From Puccinellia tenuiflora (taxonomy: Eukaryota; Streptophyta; Magnoliopsida; Poales; Poaceae), in assembly GCA_012064385.1 (NCBI GenBank), contig QRDG01000419.1:1066643-1130642 (forward strand): DNA of 64,000 bases, given 5' to 3'. A model generated the notes under the pieces. That model was not told where the DNA came from. It worked only from the letters and a program-made list of their open reading frames with translations, and did not search any database. The first letter of the stretch is position 1, and each line of letters starts with the position of its first letter. Shown here piece by piece: positions 22,343 to 34,457 of the stretch. The position numbers and the translations under genes are program-made.

Positions 22343-25300
22343 ATGTCGGCCGACGCGCCCGGCCCTTCTAAGCACATGAGCGTCGAAGAAGAAGCACGAG
22401 AAAAGAACAAGTCGTTCTGGGACGTGAACCCGGAGATGGGGGATGCGGAGGCCGCCGAACTGGCTCGTGACGGCGATGGTGACTTCCAATTAGAGATGGA
22501 GATGGAGGATGCGGAGGACACCGACGGAGATGGGGACGCAACCACCACCACCGATGGCGACGACCACACGGATGTCGGGGGTGACGACCACACGGATGGC
22601 GGTGGTGGTAACACGACCGCTAAGAAGCTTAAGAAGCAGAGGAAGGAGCGGACACCGCAAGCGGTCGGCACCGTCACCGACACGTTCACTAAGGTCTCCA
22701 AAAGTGGCCAACCCCAGGAGCCATGGGGCGTCGCAAAAGGGTACGGAATGCAACTATGGTGCATCCTCCAGGAAACCGTGTCGATCAACACGTATGACCT
22801 CAGGAGCGCGGAGAATGAGGCTTTGCGCACACAACTCCTCAAGAGGCTTCACGAACGATACATTTTCCCGGACGATGGAAACAAAAGGGTGGACAGCTTC
22901 GCCATCACGAAGATGAGCAATTGTTTGACCAGCTGGAGAGGCCGGGTGAAGGCGAAGATTGAAAAGGGTCTTAGCTGGGAAGAGATCAGTGCCAAAGAGC
23001 CGTACATCGACATAGAAGAGTTCGAGGCATTGAAGTTGTCCTTGGCATCTCCGGAGGCTGAAAAATGGACCGAGTGGGGGAAGCAAATGCGGGCAATGAA
23101 CTTAGGCAACCACCATTTGGGAAGCGGCGGTTACGCAGGAAAAAAGCCTGTTTGGGACAAGGAGGATGCCGAGGTTGCGAGACTTGGGAAAGAGAACCCT
23201 TGGCATAAAATCACGGACGAGCAAGTTAGGAACTTTGTTCGGTCCCGCTACTATCTGAAGCCGGGGACGGGGGAATTTGTTACCGACTACAAAGATGTGC
23301 TGGATTTCGAGAAAGTTCTGGTAAGGAACTTAATTACCGCGGATATCTCAAAGTCCATTTTCGTTGATTTCTATACATGGGTTCACGTTTATTTGCTTTG
23401 TCCACAGGAGGCTGAGTTGAAGGCTGCGGCTGAGGCCGGCCCGTCGTCCCAGGAGGCAGCCGGCCCGTGGGACACGACTTTCAACCGGGCGATGAACGTT
23501 TACAAGGGGAGGGACAAGTCAAAGCCTCCGACGTCAGCAGGCCGTGTGACCGGCTTTGGTACGTCGATGAAGTTCATCGAGTACTACAGCACGGACACCG
23601 ACACGAAAAGGGAGAGGAGGAAGCCGGCTAAAGATAAAGCCGAGGTTCTCGAGCTAAGGAAGAAGCTGGAGACACTACAGAAAGAAAAGGTGGACACCAG
23701 CATGGTGGACAAGCTAGTGGCCGAGAAGCTGGAGGAGAAGCTCCGGAGTTTCTTACCCCCTGGATTGTATGAGGGATTAGCTGCTTGGCAAGCGGGAGGT
23801 CAACAGGGGCCGATACACTTGCCCAGCTTCGACGGCAGCACCTCCAGCAATAACGTGTCGCCGGTCCTGCTGCCCCCTGTCGTGTCGCCGGTCCTGGTGA
23901 CCCCACCGGTGCCCCCCCGGCCGGAGAATAATGACAATGCGCACGAGCGCCCGGACAATGATAGGCCGGCCGCCGGCACCGGCGCCCTTGTCTCGACATT
24001 AGCCGAGCTCAACGCCATCGACAAGGTAACTAATTAGTTAGTCCGCGACATCTTTTATGACTACATATGCCTTTGATGACTGCCATATCTCATGCATGCA
24101 TGGTGCCCAACATGTGTTGACTCCCAGGACACGCCTTGCATACTCCTGCATAGGGTGGGGGCCGGCGGAGAGTTGAAGGAAGTCGCGTTGGCCAAGATAG
24201 TACAACCTCTGACCCGCGATATACACAACACTCAAATGAGTGAGGCCATGATGAAAGTCAATGTCACGGAGGTACTGCCTGAGTTCCGTGACATCGACCC
24301 CCCCACGCAACCTCCGGGAGCTGAGAAACACATGAAGCTTGGCGAATGCGGAAAGTGGATGATGGAATGGCCGAAGACCCAGATTCGTCTTGGGGATGTT
24401 ATTCATGGGGTCGGTCGCACCGGCGGCGCCACCTCGAGGCCTCGGCTCCCGCTCGTTCGGCCCCCGTCGAGGCAGCCGCAAAAAACTATTGCGGAGGAAC
24501 CGGCGCCACAAGTAGTCGTCGCCACCACCCAGAAGGAACCGCCGGTCGCCGCCCCCACCGGCCGGAAGCTACCGCCGGTCGCAGCCACCACCGGCCGGAA
24601 GCTACCACCGGTCATCGCCGCCACCAACCGCCACAAACAGTTGTTGGGAACGTCTTCACCGGTTAGTTCTGACTTTCCGAATTCCCCGACTTTCCGACTT
24701 TCCCGACTAACGGATGTGCTATCGTTTATGTTTACGACAAAGCCGTTGCACTTGAACTTGGTGGCAACGAGGATGAGGACAATGATGTCAACCTCGATGA
24801 CTACATCAACACTGGCGCCTGCAAGGATGATATGTACATGCCTCATGTGGATGAAGAACCCTTCCGCGACCATTGCGGTCAAGCTGCTCGTCCCACTTCA
24901 TGCACACAACGCCTGGCCTTCACGCCTCCGGATGCCGGCGATCATCAAGCTCCCCCGGGTAACGTTTTCAGCCCTAACACTCTGATGGAAACTGTTAAAG
25001 CGGGGTTCACTGCACCCCCACAATCCCCAGAGAAGAAGAACAAGATCAAGAAGCATAGGAAGAGAAAAGGATCCTCCACCTCTGCGAGCCAGCCAGCTCC
25101 TAAGATCCGGGGTCTTGAAGACACGATTCCACCCCGTGCGGATGGCTTCCCCCGAGTTCATGAAGCTGGTAAACCTATCTTGTCTGGGGACTTGCTCCGC
25201 CTCGCAGAAGAACCCATGATTGCTTTGCAGCAAAGTATCTTGTATCTGGAGGAGCAGCTTCTTAAAGAAAAGCATCCGAGTTACCCGGCGTTCGCGGTCC

Positions 25301-26488
25301 AGGTGCCAAAGGAGCTGGTGGACTTCGTCCAGGAAGACCCTGCGGATGTGTTCTTCATCGCGTACGAGGACATCTTCAAACTCTTTCACACTCAACGGCT
25401 GGACTATAACATGGTCCGTCTATATGCGCTCGATATGGCGATGAAGATCAGGAGAGATGCGACCCCGTACGTCGCGATAGTGGATCCTTACTACATGCGC
25501 GACAGCCATCTGGAGGAAGGGTCAAAGACAAGGGAAACGGCCACGGAGTACCTCGTAAGGGTCATGCTGGCCAACAAGAGGAAGAGCACCCTTCTTTTGC
25601 CTTTCTTTTTCGAGTAAGTACACATCCGCTCGCCACCGTCGTATCTTATGCCTTCTTGTACATTTCTTCCATCGCTGATCCTTTGTCCAACATTCCATTT
25701 CAATTGTGTTGAGCAGGGACAAGTACTGCGCACTCATCTCCGTAGCCCCGAGGTGGTCCATTGCCACTTATTTGGACTCGGGGAATAAATCCACGCCGAG
25801 ACGATACACCAGAATAAAGGGTGTTCTGGATGACGCTCTCGAGGCCTATGCCCAAAAGGGCGGCCCATTCCATAACAAGTCAGAATTTTTCACGGATGAA
25901 AACACACACAAGTTTCAGCATGGGACCGGATTCCATTGCATTAAGTAACTGGATGGCAGCGTGAAGGAGGCCTACTACGCCCTCCATCACCTTAAAGGAA
26001 TTGTCCGGGATTGCGAGAAAACGAAGTTTCCATCGGGTCTCGCAGAATACACCAAATCAGAGGATGCTCTCACCGATGCTGATTATAGAGCAGACTTCCA
26101 TCGCATCCGGCTGCAGTTGACAACGATCATCCTCGAAGATGTCCTTCACAGATCAGGGTCCTACCACCACCACAGAGGTATTATATATAGAAGTGCATGC
26201 GTAGGGTTATCTATTATATATATGCTATGCTATGAAACCCAAATAGGATAGCCATATGATTGTCTTGCCTCTCTACTTAGATGAATAAATTATACTCTAT
26301 TTTATATCACTAACCTATATATATATATATATCCCAATTTATCTTCAGTGTTGTCTCAGAGGAGTATCGAAGAACGACTAGAGGCACAGTATGACACCAG
26401 GGAGTGGAGGACGAAACAAGGCTTTTTTACCGTTGCCGGAGCCGCGAAAGTAGAGGACTCCATGATTATGCATGCTCCCGGATCATAG
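22343..26488 (+). pseudogene. Second CACTA gene: PF03004-type protein with degenerate Ulp1-like tail
   Basis: Exons inferred from splice sites and frame are 22343-23320, 23408-24025, 24128-24661, about 24740-25613, 25717-26177 and 26349-26488. The start has an acidic stretch (residues 40-90). A region typical of plant PF03004 transposase proteins (LLKRLHERYIFPDDGNKR, FVRSRYYLKPGTGEF) comes next, then a coiled coil (LELRKKLETLQKEKV) and Pro-rich linkers. A C-terminal C48/Ulp1-like region (LLLPFFFEDKYCAL, IATYLDSG, KGVLDDALEAY) follows, with the last exon ending MIMHAPGS. An in-frame TAA at 25946-25948 interrupts it. The junction near 24661-24740 does not keep frame with any AG acceptor I can find. 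The usual Ulp1 catalytic Cys context (CGYY) reads EAYY here. It probably fills the TNPA-like, DNA-binding role. Confidence 0.75.
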
Positions 26489-26784
26489 TTAGGCGGCGAA
26501 CACTTGATTTGTAATGTGTAGTGTGAAATGTTGAACTTTTGGTTGTATATACATGACTAGCTAATTGTGTTTACATTCGGCACTTTTGTGACTATGTGTA
26601 TATATATATGTATCTCGATCGGGCCACTAATTAAGTAATATATATGTGTGATGACATATTGATTAATATCATTGTCTGTTTATATACCTGTCAAATATAC
26701 CTGTATTTTCTGTATAAACCTGTATAAATACTGTATATACGTGTATATATACAGTAAAATAAAAAATACAGTTTTTCTGGTTAA

Positions 26785-27022
26785 TACTTCTGTGGCGCAC
26801 CTTTTTTAGTTTTTGTGGCACACCACTTTCTGTGGCGCACCAAGGGCAGTGCGACACAGAAAGACTTGCGCCACAGAAAGTTGAGATTTCTGTAGCGCAT
26901 ATCCTTGGTGCGCCACAGAAAATATTTTTGTGGCGAGAATTCTGTGTCGCACCAGGCTAGCCCACAGATGCGCCACAGATAACCAAAATGGTGCGCCACA
27001 GATAGCCTGTTCTGTGGTAGTG
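26785..27022. repeat. Right subterminal repeats and terminus of the CACTA element
   Basis: About ten half-sites of the TTCTGTGGCGCA motif lie here. Several have single substitutions, such as TTCTGTAGCGCA and TTCTGTGTCGCA, and pairing is looser than at the left end. Reversed, the terminus reads CACTACCACAGAACAGGC and then TATCTGTGGCGCACC, which matches the left end at 15230-15246. Confidence 0.85.
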
Positions 27023-27025
27023 CGA

Positions 27026-29340
27026 GCCAGTTTTTCCTACATCCAAACACATCTAGAAGGCATTTGGAGGCACTAGCTGTTTGCAAGCACATCAAGGATA
27101 GTGTATGTAATTTCTCCTGTATGAGAATATTGAATTATGGATTCTTGTTTGGCTGCCATGGTTTAACTTTCTTTGAACTATCTCTTACTGATGCTTGTTC
27201 TTTCTCTGGGTATGAGACCACATGTTGTGACTTATACTAATCTTATGAAGGCTTTCGTGAGAGTAATAAATTTTTGTAAAGGTTCTCTTGTTGCATTTCT
27301 ACTCTTTATTACTTCATCAGCTTAAATATCCATGTTTTGTGGCAAAGTAAATCGTTATTAGCAAAACATACGTTTTTCTTCAGCTCTTAGCTGTAACTAT
27401 TAAATGAGAAACACAACTCTTTTAGAGAATGAAGTTTTGACTATCCTGATAAGATGGTGCTAATTAAGATTATATAAATATCTAGATTATTTTACCGAAT
27501 ATTTTTTTATTTAAATGGGTTCCTATTAAGTTGTTGGGGGCATCCCTTACAGTTTACTTTACGTACTATAATTTGTATTTTGAAACATTACAAATATCTA
27601 TGTGCCTGGATAATTTACCGAACTTGAAATAGTTTTGCTCATTTCTTGAATTTTGCAACTGTCCTCTTGCTTCTCGACGATGTATTGGTTGATGCATTCT
27701 TTGGCAGGTTATTGAAATTCGAACACCCCAAAGTGTCTGATATATAAATGTCTAGAACTTCAAGAATCCCTATTGTGCTTGCACATGCTAGATTGGTATC
27801 TTCGAGAGTAAACATAAGTGTGTTGATTTTAATTTAATGTTAAATAGACATAGAACTGGTTCTCCTAATGTCATAACACCGTATGGTGTCCTTTTCCACT
27901 AAGTTGCTCCAATTGTATTTTCCGATTTGCTTATAGTTCGCAGCTGACCTTGATGAACTTAACTTAAATAGTGCCTTCTTTATGATAAGGAAGTTTATGC
28001 CTCACTTTCTATGAAGCATAACAATAATTTGAATACACGGTTTTCTCAACAATAATAGTTAATACTCTGGCCTCTATGAATGGCGAAACATCGGACAACA
28101 GCCATTGTAGAAACACAAAGGAAGATCTAATCAACATAATACGGATTATATACCATATTGCATATCTCCTCTAGCATTTCCTCCATTGGAGGTTCTCTAC
28201 AGTACAATAATAATGGGCCGGAAAACACTGACAATTGTTGCTCCTTAGTTGCTATACTATGGAGTTTTGAGGCTATTCAGAAGGGTGCCTGCATGTTTCT
28301 GTCTCCAGAATGCAGTTGTGCAAGCAAACAAACAAACAGCCGGGTGCTGTTTACATTGTTGGATCAACCGGTATACACTTGTCTTTGTACTAGAGTGCAG
28401 ATTTCATGGTCCAAGATATATTTAGAGGACTTCCGGGCATCAGCACAGGAATCGGAAAGGGAACTTCAAAGCATATATAGTGAGACAGGGATACAAATAT
28501 TTACGGAGATGGTGAAGCGCCTCAAAAGTTTGCAAGTTGCTTGCAGTTGCCTCTTCCTGACTCACATTGCATCCTTTGAACGTTGAAAACAATATTAGGT
28601 GTAGTGACATTCCCCTAAAAAAAGGTATAGTGATCATTGACTTGTATATCACTTATTTTACCTAATTATAGGATAGCTTGTATGCACAATCTATTTTCGA
28701 AGTAGACAAGAAGTCAATTCTTTGTAACCATTTTCCCAAAGCAACCTTTTTTTTGTCTTCACTTTACATTCCTTCTGCTTTGGAACCGGTTGTAAACTCA
28801 AAAATTTAATATATCAATTAGATCTCGTGTCATTGTCCGGTGTTTGTCTATGTACTACAATATTTTCAATTGTCAAGTCTTGTTGTTGCTGTTCTAATAT
28901 TTTGAATTGTCGAATCTTATTGCCCCCCGATTACCAAATTACTATTTTGGCACAAAGTTGTACCCAATTTCTACAGAATTTAGTTAAGAGAAAACGTGTG
29001 CATGTCATGGTGCTTATGGTTTGGAAATTTAGAGAAAGTTGCAGTACCCAATTTCTACAATATCTGAACGGAGAGAGCAAAAACGTGGCGCGGCAAAGCG
29101 CGCCGTCTCCTTCTAGTGCTACCGTATTCACTCAACTCACTCTGTCAGCACACCTTCACGAACTACTGACTCACGTAGACAGTTGAGAAATGGGGACACG
29201 AACGATTAAAACAGTTGAACAAACTGATGTTGCAATGCCAGCTCCTCACCTAAACACAGGAAATTGTAGCTATTTCCTGCCTCGACCACACAAAGCACTT
29301 CCTTTTTTGGATTGACGACGTACACAAATTCTGAATCTGC
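27026..29340. other. Intergenic, AT-rich
   Basis: No gene, RNA or bounded mobile element is recognised. Frames at 28158 and 28827 have no recognisable motif. From about 29110 the sequence resembles 34770 onward (TAGACAGTTGAGAAATG against AAGACAGTTGAGAAATG, then GACACGAAC), so the upstream region shared by proline-rich copies 2 and 3 begins here. Confidence 0.45.
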
Positions 29341-29410
29341 CCAACAACCAACCTAATCACACCCTCGCATTGGACTATAAACCGCAAGGCATTGACCCAT
29401 GTTCCGGCAT
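29341..29410 (+). promoter_or_regulatory. Conserved core promoter, proline-rich copy 2
   Basis: The order is CCAACAACCAACCTAATCAC, then TATAAAC at 29376-29382, then ATTGACCCATGTTCC at 29391-29405. The same three blocks in the same order precede copies 3 and 4, and looser versions precede copies 5 and 6. The ATG inside TTGACCCATGTT is in frame with the gene. It lies only about 20 bases past the TATA box, so it is probably at or before the transcription start. Confidence 0.7.
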
Positions 29411-29509
29411 CGCAACAGAGCAGAAGCAGCCCTACAATCCCCTACCACAAACATTAATAAGTCTGAGACACAAACTATCTCGATCACTAGTACCAAGCTA
29501 GCTCTGGAA

Positions 29510-29920
29510 ATGGCTTCCAATGCGAGCCTGTTGGCCATGATCATGGTGTGCGGTCTCCTCCTTGCCGGCAACACCTGCCACGCCGCTCGCAGCCTGGCCG
29601 ACACGACCCCGGCGGCTGCCGCTCCGGCTGCTAGCGTTGTCCCTGGCCTCCCGGCCGTGCCGACACTGCCCGCCGTGCAAGCGGACACGGTCACCCTGAC
29701 GCCACCCATGCCGGCGGTCACCCTGCCCACCGTGCCGCAAGTGACGCTGCCACCCATGCCTGCCGTCGTCGTGCCTAAGGTGGTCCTGCCACCCATGCCC
29801 AAGGTTACCATGGCGCCGATGCCCACCATTGTCGTGCCCAAGCTGACGCTGCCGCCAATGCCCTTCATCCCGAATGTCAACGTGCCTATGCCGTTCCTGG
29901 CGCCTCCCCCGTCGGCCTAG
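29510..29920 (+). CDS. Secreted proline-rich protein (copy 2)
   Basis: This intronless gene encodes 136 residues. Residues 1-25 are a signal peptide (SLLAMIMVCGLLLAG, cleavage after CHA), followed by ARSLADTTPAAAA. The body repeats PPMPAVTLPTVPQ and PPMPKVTMAPMPTIVVPK, and the C-terminus is IPNVNVPMPFLAPPPSA as in copies 3, 5 and 6. It has no Tyr and no Cys after the signal peptide, so extensin-type cross-linking is unlikely. A secreted cell-wall or apoplastic protein is inferred. The MASNAS start is preferred over the in-frame upstream ATG at 29399 because it opens the signal peptide and is conserved in copies 5 and 6. This is the shortest copy. Confidence 0.9.
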   Translation: MASNASLLAMIMVCGLLLAGNTCHAARSLADTTPAAAAPAASVVPGLPAVPTLPAVQADTVTLTPPMPAVTLPTVPQVTLPPMPAVVVPKVVLPPMPKVTMAPMPTIVVPKLTLPPMPFIPNVNVPMPFLAPPPSA

Positions 29921-30743
29921 GCGTGCTCACGTACGCATATATATGTGCTGATGTGTTGGCCATGTCGTCCACCGGCGGCCATGATACGGGCGTGGCTATA
30001 GGCCGCTTCGTTGCCACCACGTACTCTACGTTTTTGTGTGTTGCATCAGTTTTGTGTGTTGCATCAGTTTTTCATAGCTTTTCGTTACGTCTCCGTGATA
30101 CATGTACTACTGTAATGTGTGATGACTACTTGACTGTTGAGGGTTTTCAGTTATCCATACTCGTGTTCTTTTGTGTTATTTTTGTCTTTTAAGACTAAAA
30201 TCATCTCGGCGCCCCCATAATCTGTCCGTTTGCTGGACACAATGATCGGATAGATGGAACGGGTGCTCCCAATGGCACCCTCAATAGACCGACCCTCTCT
30301 ATTTTGGCATTTTTTTTTGCAATTTTAGTTATTTTCATGCCATTTTGGCTGCTTTTGGCTAATTGCTTGAGCCGAGTACATAAATATAAACAAAATTAAA
30401 GCACACAAATAAAATATATACGAATAAAAATCAAATTACACAAAAAAACAAATTCGGCCACAAAAATTAAGTTTTTAAAATCAAGTTCGGTCGCAAAATA
30501 TACGGAAATGATCACAAACATCAATAAGTCAAGAAAGCCAAGATCCGTGCCCGATGTTGATAAAACCAAACCTTTGTTTTCAGGTCCATATTTTCTTTGT
30601 CAGTGGTCAAGATCGGTTCCTACTCGACCATCAATGCAACATCAACATGCTTCACCTCAATTCATATATTTTCCGTATTCGATTCAACTTTGATCTTTGG
30701 TTGCAACCTTTTCCCCCTCAATTCTAACCTTTTCACCATGGCC
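29921..30743. other. 3' flank of copy 2 and intergenic
   Basis: The first ~270 bases are the probable 3' UTR; the phrase TTTTGTGTGTTGCATCAG is tandemly doubled near 30033-30070. The rest is AT-rich without a recognised feature, ending at the CACTA target duplication ATA (30744-30746). Confidence 0.4.
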
Positions 30744-30746
30744 ATA

Positions 30747-33700
30747 CACTACAGGAAACTGCGGATATGCCGACGGTCAAAAGCCGTCGGCGTAGGTCAA
30801 ATTGCCGTCGGCATAGGTCTACGCCGACGGCTGCCGTTGACATATGGTCGTCGGCGTATTAGCCCGTAGGCATAGCCAAAAATGCCGTCGGTGTAGCGAA
30901 AGCCGTCGGCGTAAGCTACGTCGACAGCTTTGCCGTCGGTATAGTGCCGTCGGCATATTTTTTTCCTCATTTTTTCATCATTTTTATTTTTTTAACAAAC
31001 TTTTACTTATATTTTTTAAGTCTATTTTTATTTCTATTCTGAAATTTCCCACTTGCCCACATACTTAAACTCTAATTCTACTCATAATCTCAAGTCAAAG
31101 TACTTACCCTAGTAAAACTTCCCATTCGGTCACCCATCCTCAGATTGCTCTCCAGCCCAAGCACGCTTAACTTTTGAGTTCCATCCAAATTAGCTTCCAA
31201 ATGAGAAATTAGAACTTACTGATATAACTATCATATCAATCATATTAACCCCTGGGTCATGATGTTACACTTTTTATAACTTAAATTTTGAAATTTTATT
31301 TGAATAAATAGCAATTATTAAGTAATACTCCCTCCCATCCAAAATAAGTGTCGATGATTTAGTACAAACTTTATACTAGACTAGTACTAAATCTCCGACA
31401 CTTATTATGGATCGGAGGGAGTAATATTTTTGAATAAATAACAATGAAATGAATTTTAATTTCTTTTTTCCCTTTCTACATTTAATATAGAATATCTTAT
31501 ATCTTTAAATCCGTAAATCGAAATTTGACGCATCACATAAACATCGATAAACTTGGTGTTTCCATGAATAGGCATGGGCCATTTTGACCTTTTTCAAAAA
31601 AAGTAAAAGAAAGTGAAAAAATACTCAAAAAATGGAATCCTTTGGTATGGAGTCCTTTTATGTTTAAATTTATGAAAAATGATAAACTTGATTTTTGACA
31701 AAGTTTCCAAAAAAAAATCCTTCAAAAAAAGGTCTATTATCTACAAACATGTATAAATTTCGAACCAAATGACCAAGATATGACCATCTCCGTGGCATAG
31801 TTTGAGATAAAGTGCCCATATAAGGCACATAGGTGTATCTTGGCATGGGAAATATTTGTGCCGAACCGAGTTTCCAAATTATTTTTCCAAATATCATTTT
31901 TCATTTTTTAAGTGTCAAAATAACATTTTTTGTGAAGCAAGTACCAAAAATATGTTGCAAAATGACACCCATTTAATTTTCACAAATAGTAGTACATATA
32001 TGATGGATAATCCCCAAGTATTAGGAATTTTCTCGCTTTCTACCTAATTTCGCCTACTTAAATGACTTTATGTTGCTTTTTAGAAAGTAATAGAAATTTG
32101 AACTACAAGTGTGTGATAGTTTGCTCTGAATTTTTTTAAAAAATCATTTTAAGGTACAAAACTAGTGATTATATCACAGAACCATCGATAGTTTTGAAAG
32201 ATTCCACCCCTTTCGATGAATAGGCACGGGGGCTATTTTGACCATTTTTTCAAAAAAGTAAAAGAAAGTGAAAAAATACTCAAAAAATGGAATCCTTTGG
32301 CATGGAGTCCTTTTATATTTACTAGTTTCTATGAAAAATGATAAAATTGATTTTTTACAAAGTTTCTACACAAATCATTCACAAAAAGTTTTATCATCTA
32401 CAAACATATATAAGTTTCGAACCAAATGACCAAGATATGACCATCCCCGTGGCATAGTTTGTTATAAAGTGCCCATATTCGGCATATAGGTGTGTCTTGA
32501 CATGGGAAATATTGGTGCCGAACCGAGTTTCCAAATTATTTTTCCAAATATCATTTTTTATTTTTTAAGTGTCAAAAATAACATTTTTTGTGAAGCAAGT
32601 ACCAAAAATATGTTGCAAAATGACACCCGTTTAATTTTCACAAATAGTAGTACATATATTATGGATAATTCCCAAGTATTAGGAATTTTCTCGCTTTCTA
32701 CCTAATTTCGTCTACTTAAATGACATTATGTTGCTTTTCGGAAAGTAATAGAAATTTGAACTACAAGTGTGTGATAGTTTACTTTGAATTTTTTTTAAAA
32801 ATCATTTTACGATACAAAATTAGTGATTATATCACAGAACCGTCGATAGTTTTGAAATATTCCACCCCTTACGATGAATAGGCACGGGGGACATTTTGAC
32901 CATTTTTTCAAAAAAGTAATAGAAAGTGAAAAAAATACTCAAAAAATGGAATCCTTTGGCATGGAGTCCTTTTATGTTTACTAGTTGCTATGAAAAATTA
33001 TAAACTTGATTTTTTACAAAATTTCTACACAAATCCTTCACAAAAAGTTTTATCATCTACAAACATATATAAGTTTCGAACCAAATGACCATCCCCGTGG
33101 TATAGTTTGTGATAAAGTGTCCATATTCAGCACATAGGTGTGTCTTGGCATGGGAAATATTGGTGCCGAACCGAGTTTCCAAATTATTTTTCCAAATATC
33201 ATTTTTCATTTTTTAACTATCAAAAATAACATTTTTTGTAAAGTAAGTACCAAAAATATGTTGCAAAATGACACCCATTTAATTTTCACAAATAGTAGTA
33301 CATATATGATGGATAATCCCAAGTATTAGGAATTTTCTCGCTTTCTAACTAATTTCGCCTACTTAAATAACTTTATGTTGCTTTTCGGAAAGTATAGAAA
33401 TTTGAACTACAAGTGTATGATAATTTGCTCTGATGATATGGATGTCATATTTGGATTCCTCATATTTTTCTAATCAATTTATACATTTTATTTGTTAAAT
33501 TTCGCTTTACTGATTTAAAGATACGAATTATTTTATATTAAATGAAAAACAGAAAAAAAAAATATAGCTATGCCGACGGCATTGCCGTCGGCGTAGCCCT
33601 GTGAAGCTATGCCGACGGGTTTGACGTCGGCGTAGCCATATACGCCGACGGTTAATCTATGCCGACGGCTATTTTTTCTGCGCAGTCCAACTCGTTACTT

Positions 33701-33772
33701 ACGCCAACGGCCACGACAAAAGGCTGTCGGCGTACATGTTGGTCGTCGGCGTAGCTCCGCGTTCCTGTAGTG
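30747..33772. mobile_element. Non-autonomous CACTA element built of ~650-bp tandem repeats
   Basis: The 3,026-bp element starts CACTACAGGAAACTGCGG and ends CGCGTTCCTGTAGTG. Target duplications ATA lie at 30744-30746 and 33773-33775. Subterminal copies of GCCGTCGGCGTA and its complement TACGCCGACGGC cluster at 30760-30955 and 33570-33755. The interior has no transposase. It consists of three tandem units of about 650 bp starting near 31561, 32214 and 32872. Each has ATGAATAGGCA, AAAATGGAATCCTTTGG, TTTCGAACCAAATGACCA and GCCGAACCGAGTTTCCAAAT in that order. A Stowaway MITE is inserted at 31328. Its subterminal motif differs from that of the 15201 element, so it belongs to another family. Confidence 0.93.
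31328..31421. mobile_element. Stowaway MITE nested in the small CACTA element
   Basis: This 94-bp near-palindrome starts CTCCCTCCCATCCAAAATAAG and ends with its complement GGATCGGAGGGAG. TA target duplications lie at 31326-31327 and 31422-31423. Nearly the whole element pairs with itself. It inserted into the CACTA element, so it is the younger of the two. Confidence 0.92.
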
Positions 33773-33775
33773 ATA

Positions 33776-34448
33776 GAGTTGGCAATAGCGTTCTTATTCA
33801 TAGACGCATTCTCAGCTTGTATCCCAATGAAGTTCTTCGCAAAGCATTCATCCTTCTTAAGCTCTCTCAAACTCTACTCTCATCGTACTAGGCCCTCTTC
33901 ATGGATATGCACGATTTTCAGTAGACGGTGCGCTGTGAGGCTCTAAAATAACGGGACACAACACACACACGTGTCGCGGAACCTGGCGAGAGCAGGTTAT
34001 GTGGAAAACGCATTTTTTAACGCATTAAAAACATACATATGTTTTTCTCACAAAACTTTGTGTACACACATAGCTTGTGGAGATGAACAGCCCAAAAAAA
34101 ATCAGAATTTTTAGACATTTGAAATGCGGATTTCGCCGGTAGAAGCATTTTTGCTCCGAGGAACTAAAATGGATTTCTGCAGAGCCAATATTTACTTGAA
34201 TTAAAGCTACTTAGCCAAGCACGTCTTTAGCATCGACCAGTACAGCAGTAACTTGCAGCAGGAGACGCTCCGGTAACATGAAATTCTATTATTCTACTAA
34301 AGTCTTATCCCATAATGTCACAATTTATTTATTTGGTTATTTGGCACCAGTCTGATTCATTTTGTCATTTTATACGTAAACAGAAGACTCGCTCTAATTT
34401 CATGTCGGAGTATATATCCAAAGTCCCAATCTGTATGTCGAAGATAGT
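33776..34448. other. Intergenic
   Basis: No gene is seen. A phrase at 34290-34445 (AAGTCTTATCCCA, then CTCTAATTTCATGTCG) resembles 11990-12130, so a diverged dispersed repeat is present. Its right part is the interrupted upstream region of proline-rich copy 3. Confidence 0.4.
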
Positions 34449-34457
34449 ATTGTCACT

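Larger units (their letters stand above)
15201..27022 (+). mobile_element. Large CACTA (En/Spm) transposon, nearly complete
   Basis: The 11,822-bp element starts CACTACCAGGAAAAGC and ends ...CTGTTCTGTGGTAGTG, with 3-bp target duplications CGA at 15198-15200 and 27023-27025. Subterminal copies of TTCTGTGGCGCA and its complement are arranged as inverted pairs. There are nine pairs at 15234-15650, about ten looser half-sites at 26785-27020 and, unusually, three internal pairs at 20094-20222. Two rightward genes follow in order: a tnp2-type transposase (16291-19681) and a PF03004/Ulp1-like gene (22343-26488). Both are broken, so the element is probably no longer autonomous. A tandem array with a 215-bp period lies at 21238-21860 and a CT-rich minisatellite at 20540-20760. 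Confidence 0.95.

Noticed and set aside
29399..29509. Upstream in-frame ATG giving a 37-residue extension of copy 2 (similar at 47494 and 50903)
   Set aside because: It lies in or beside the conserved promoter block within about 20 bases of the TATA box, and it would place sequence before the signal peptide. The MASNAS start is conserved instead.
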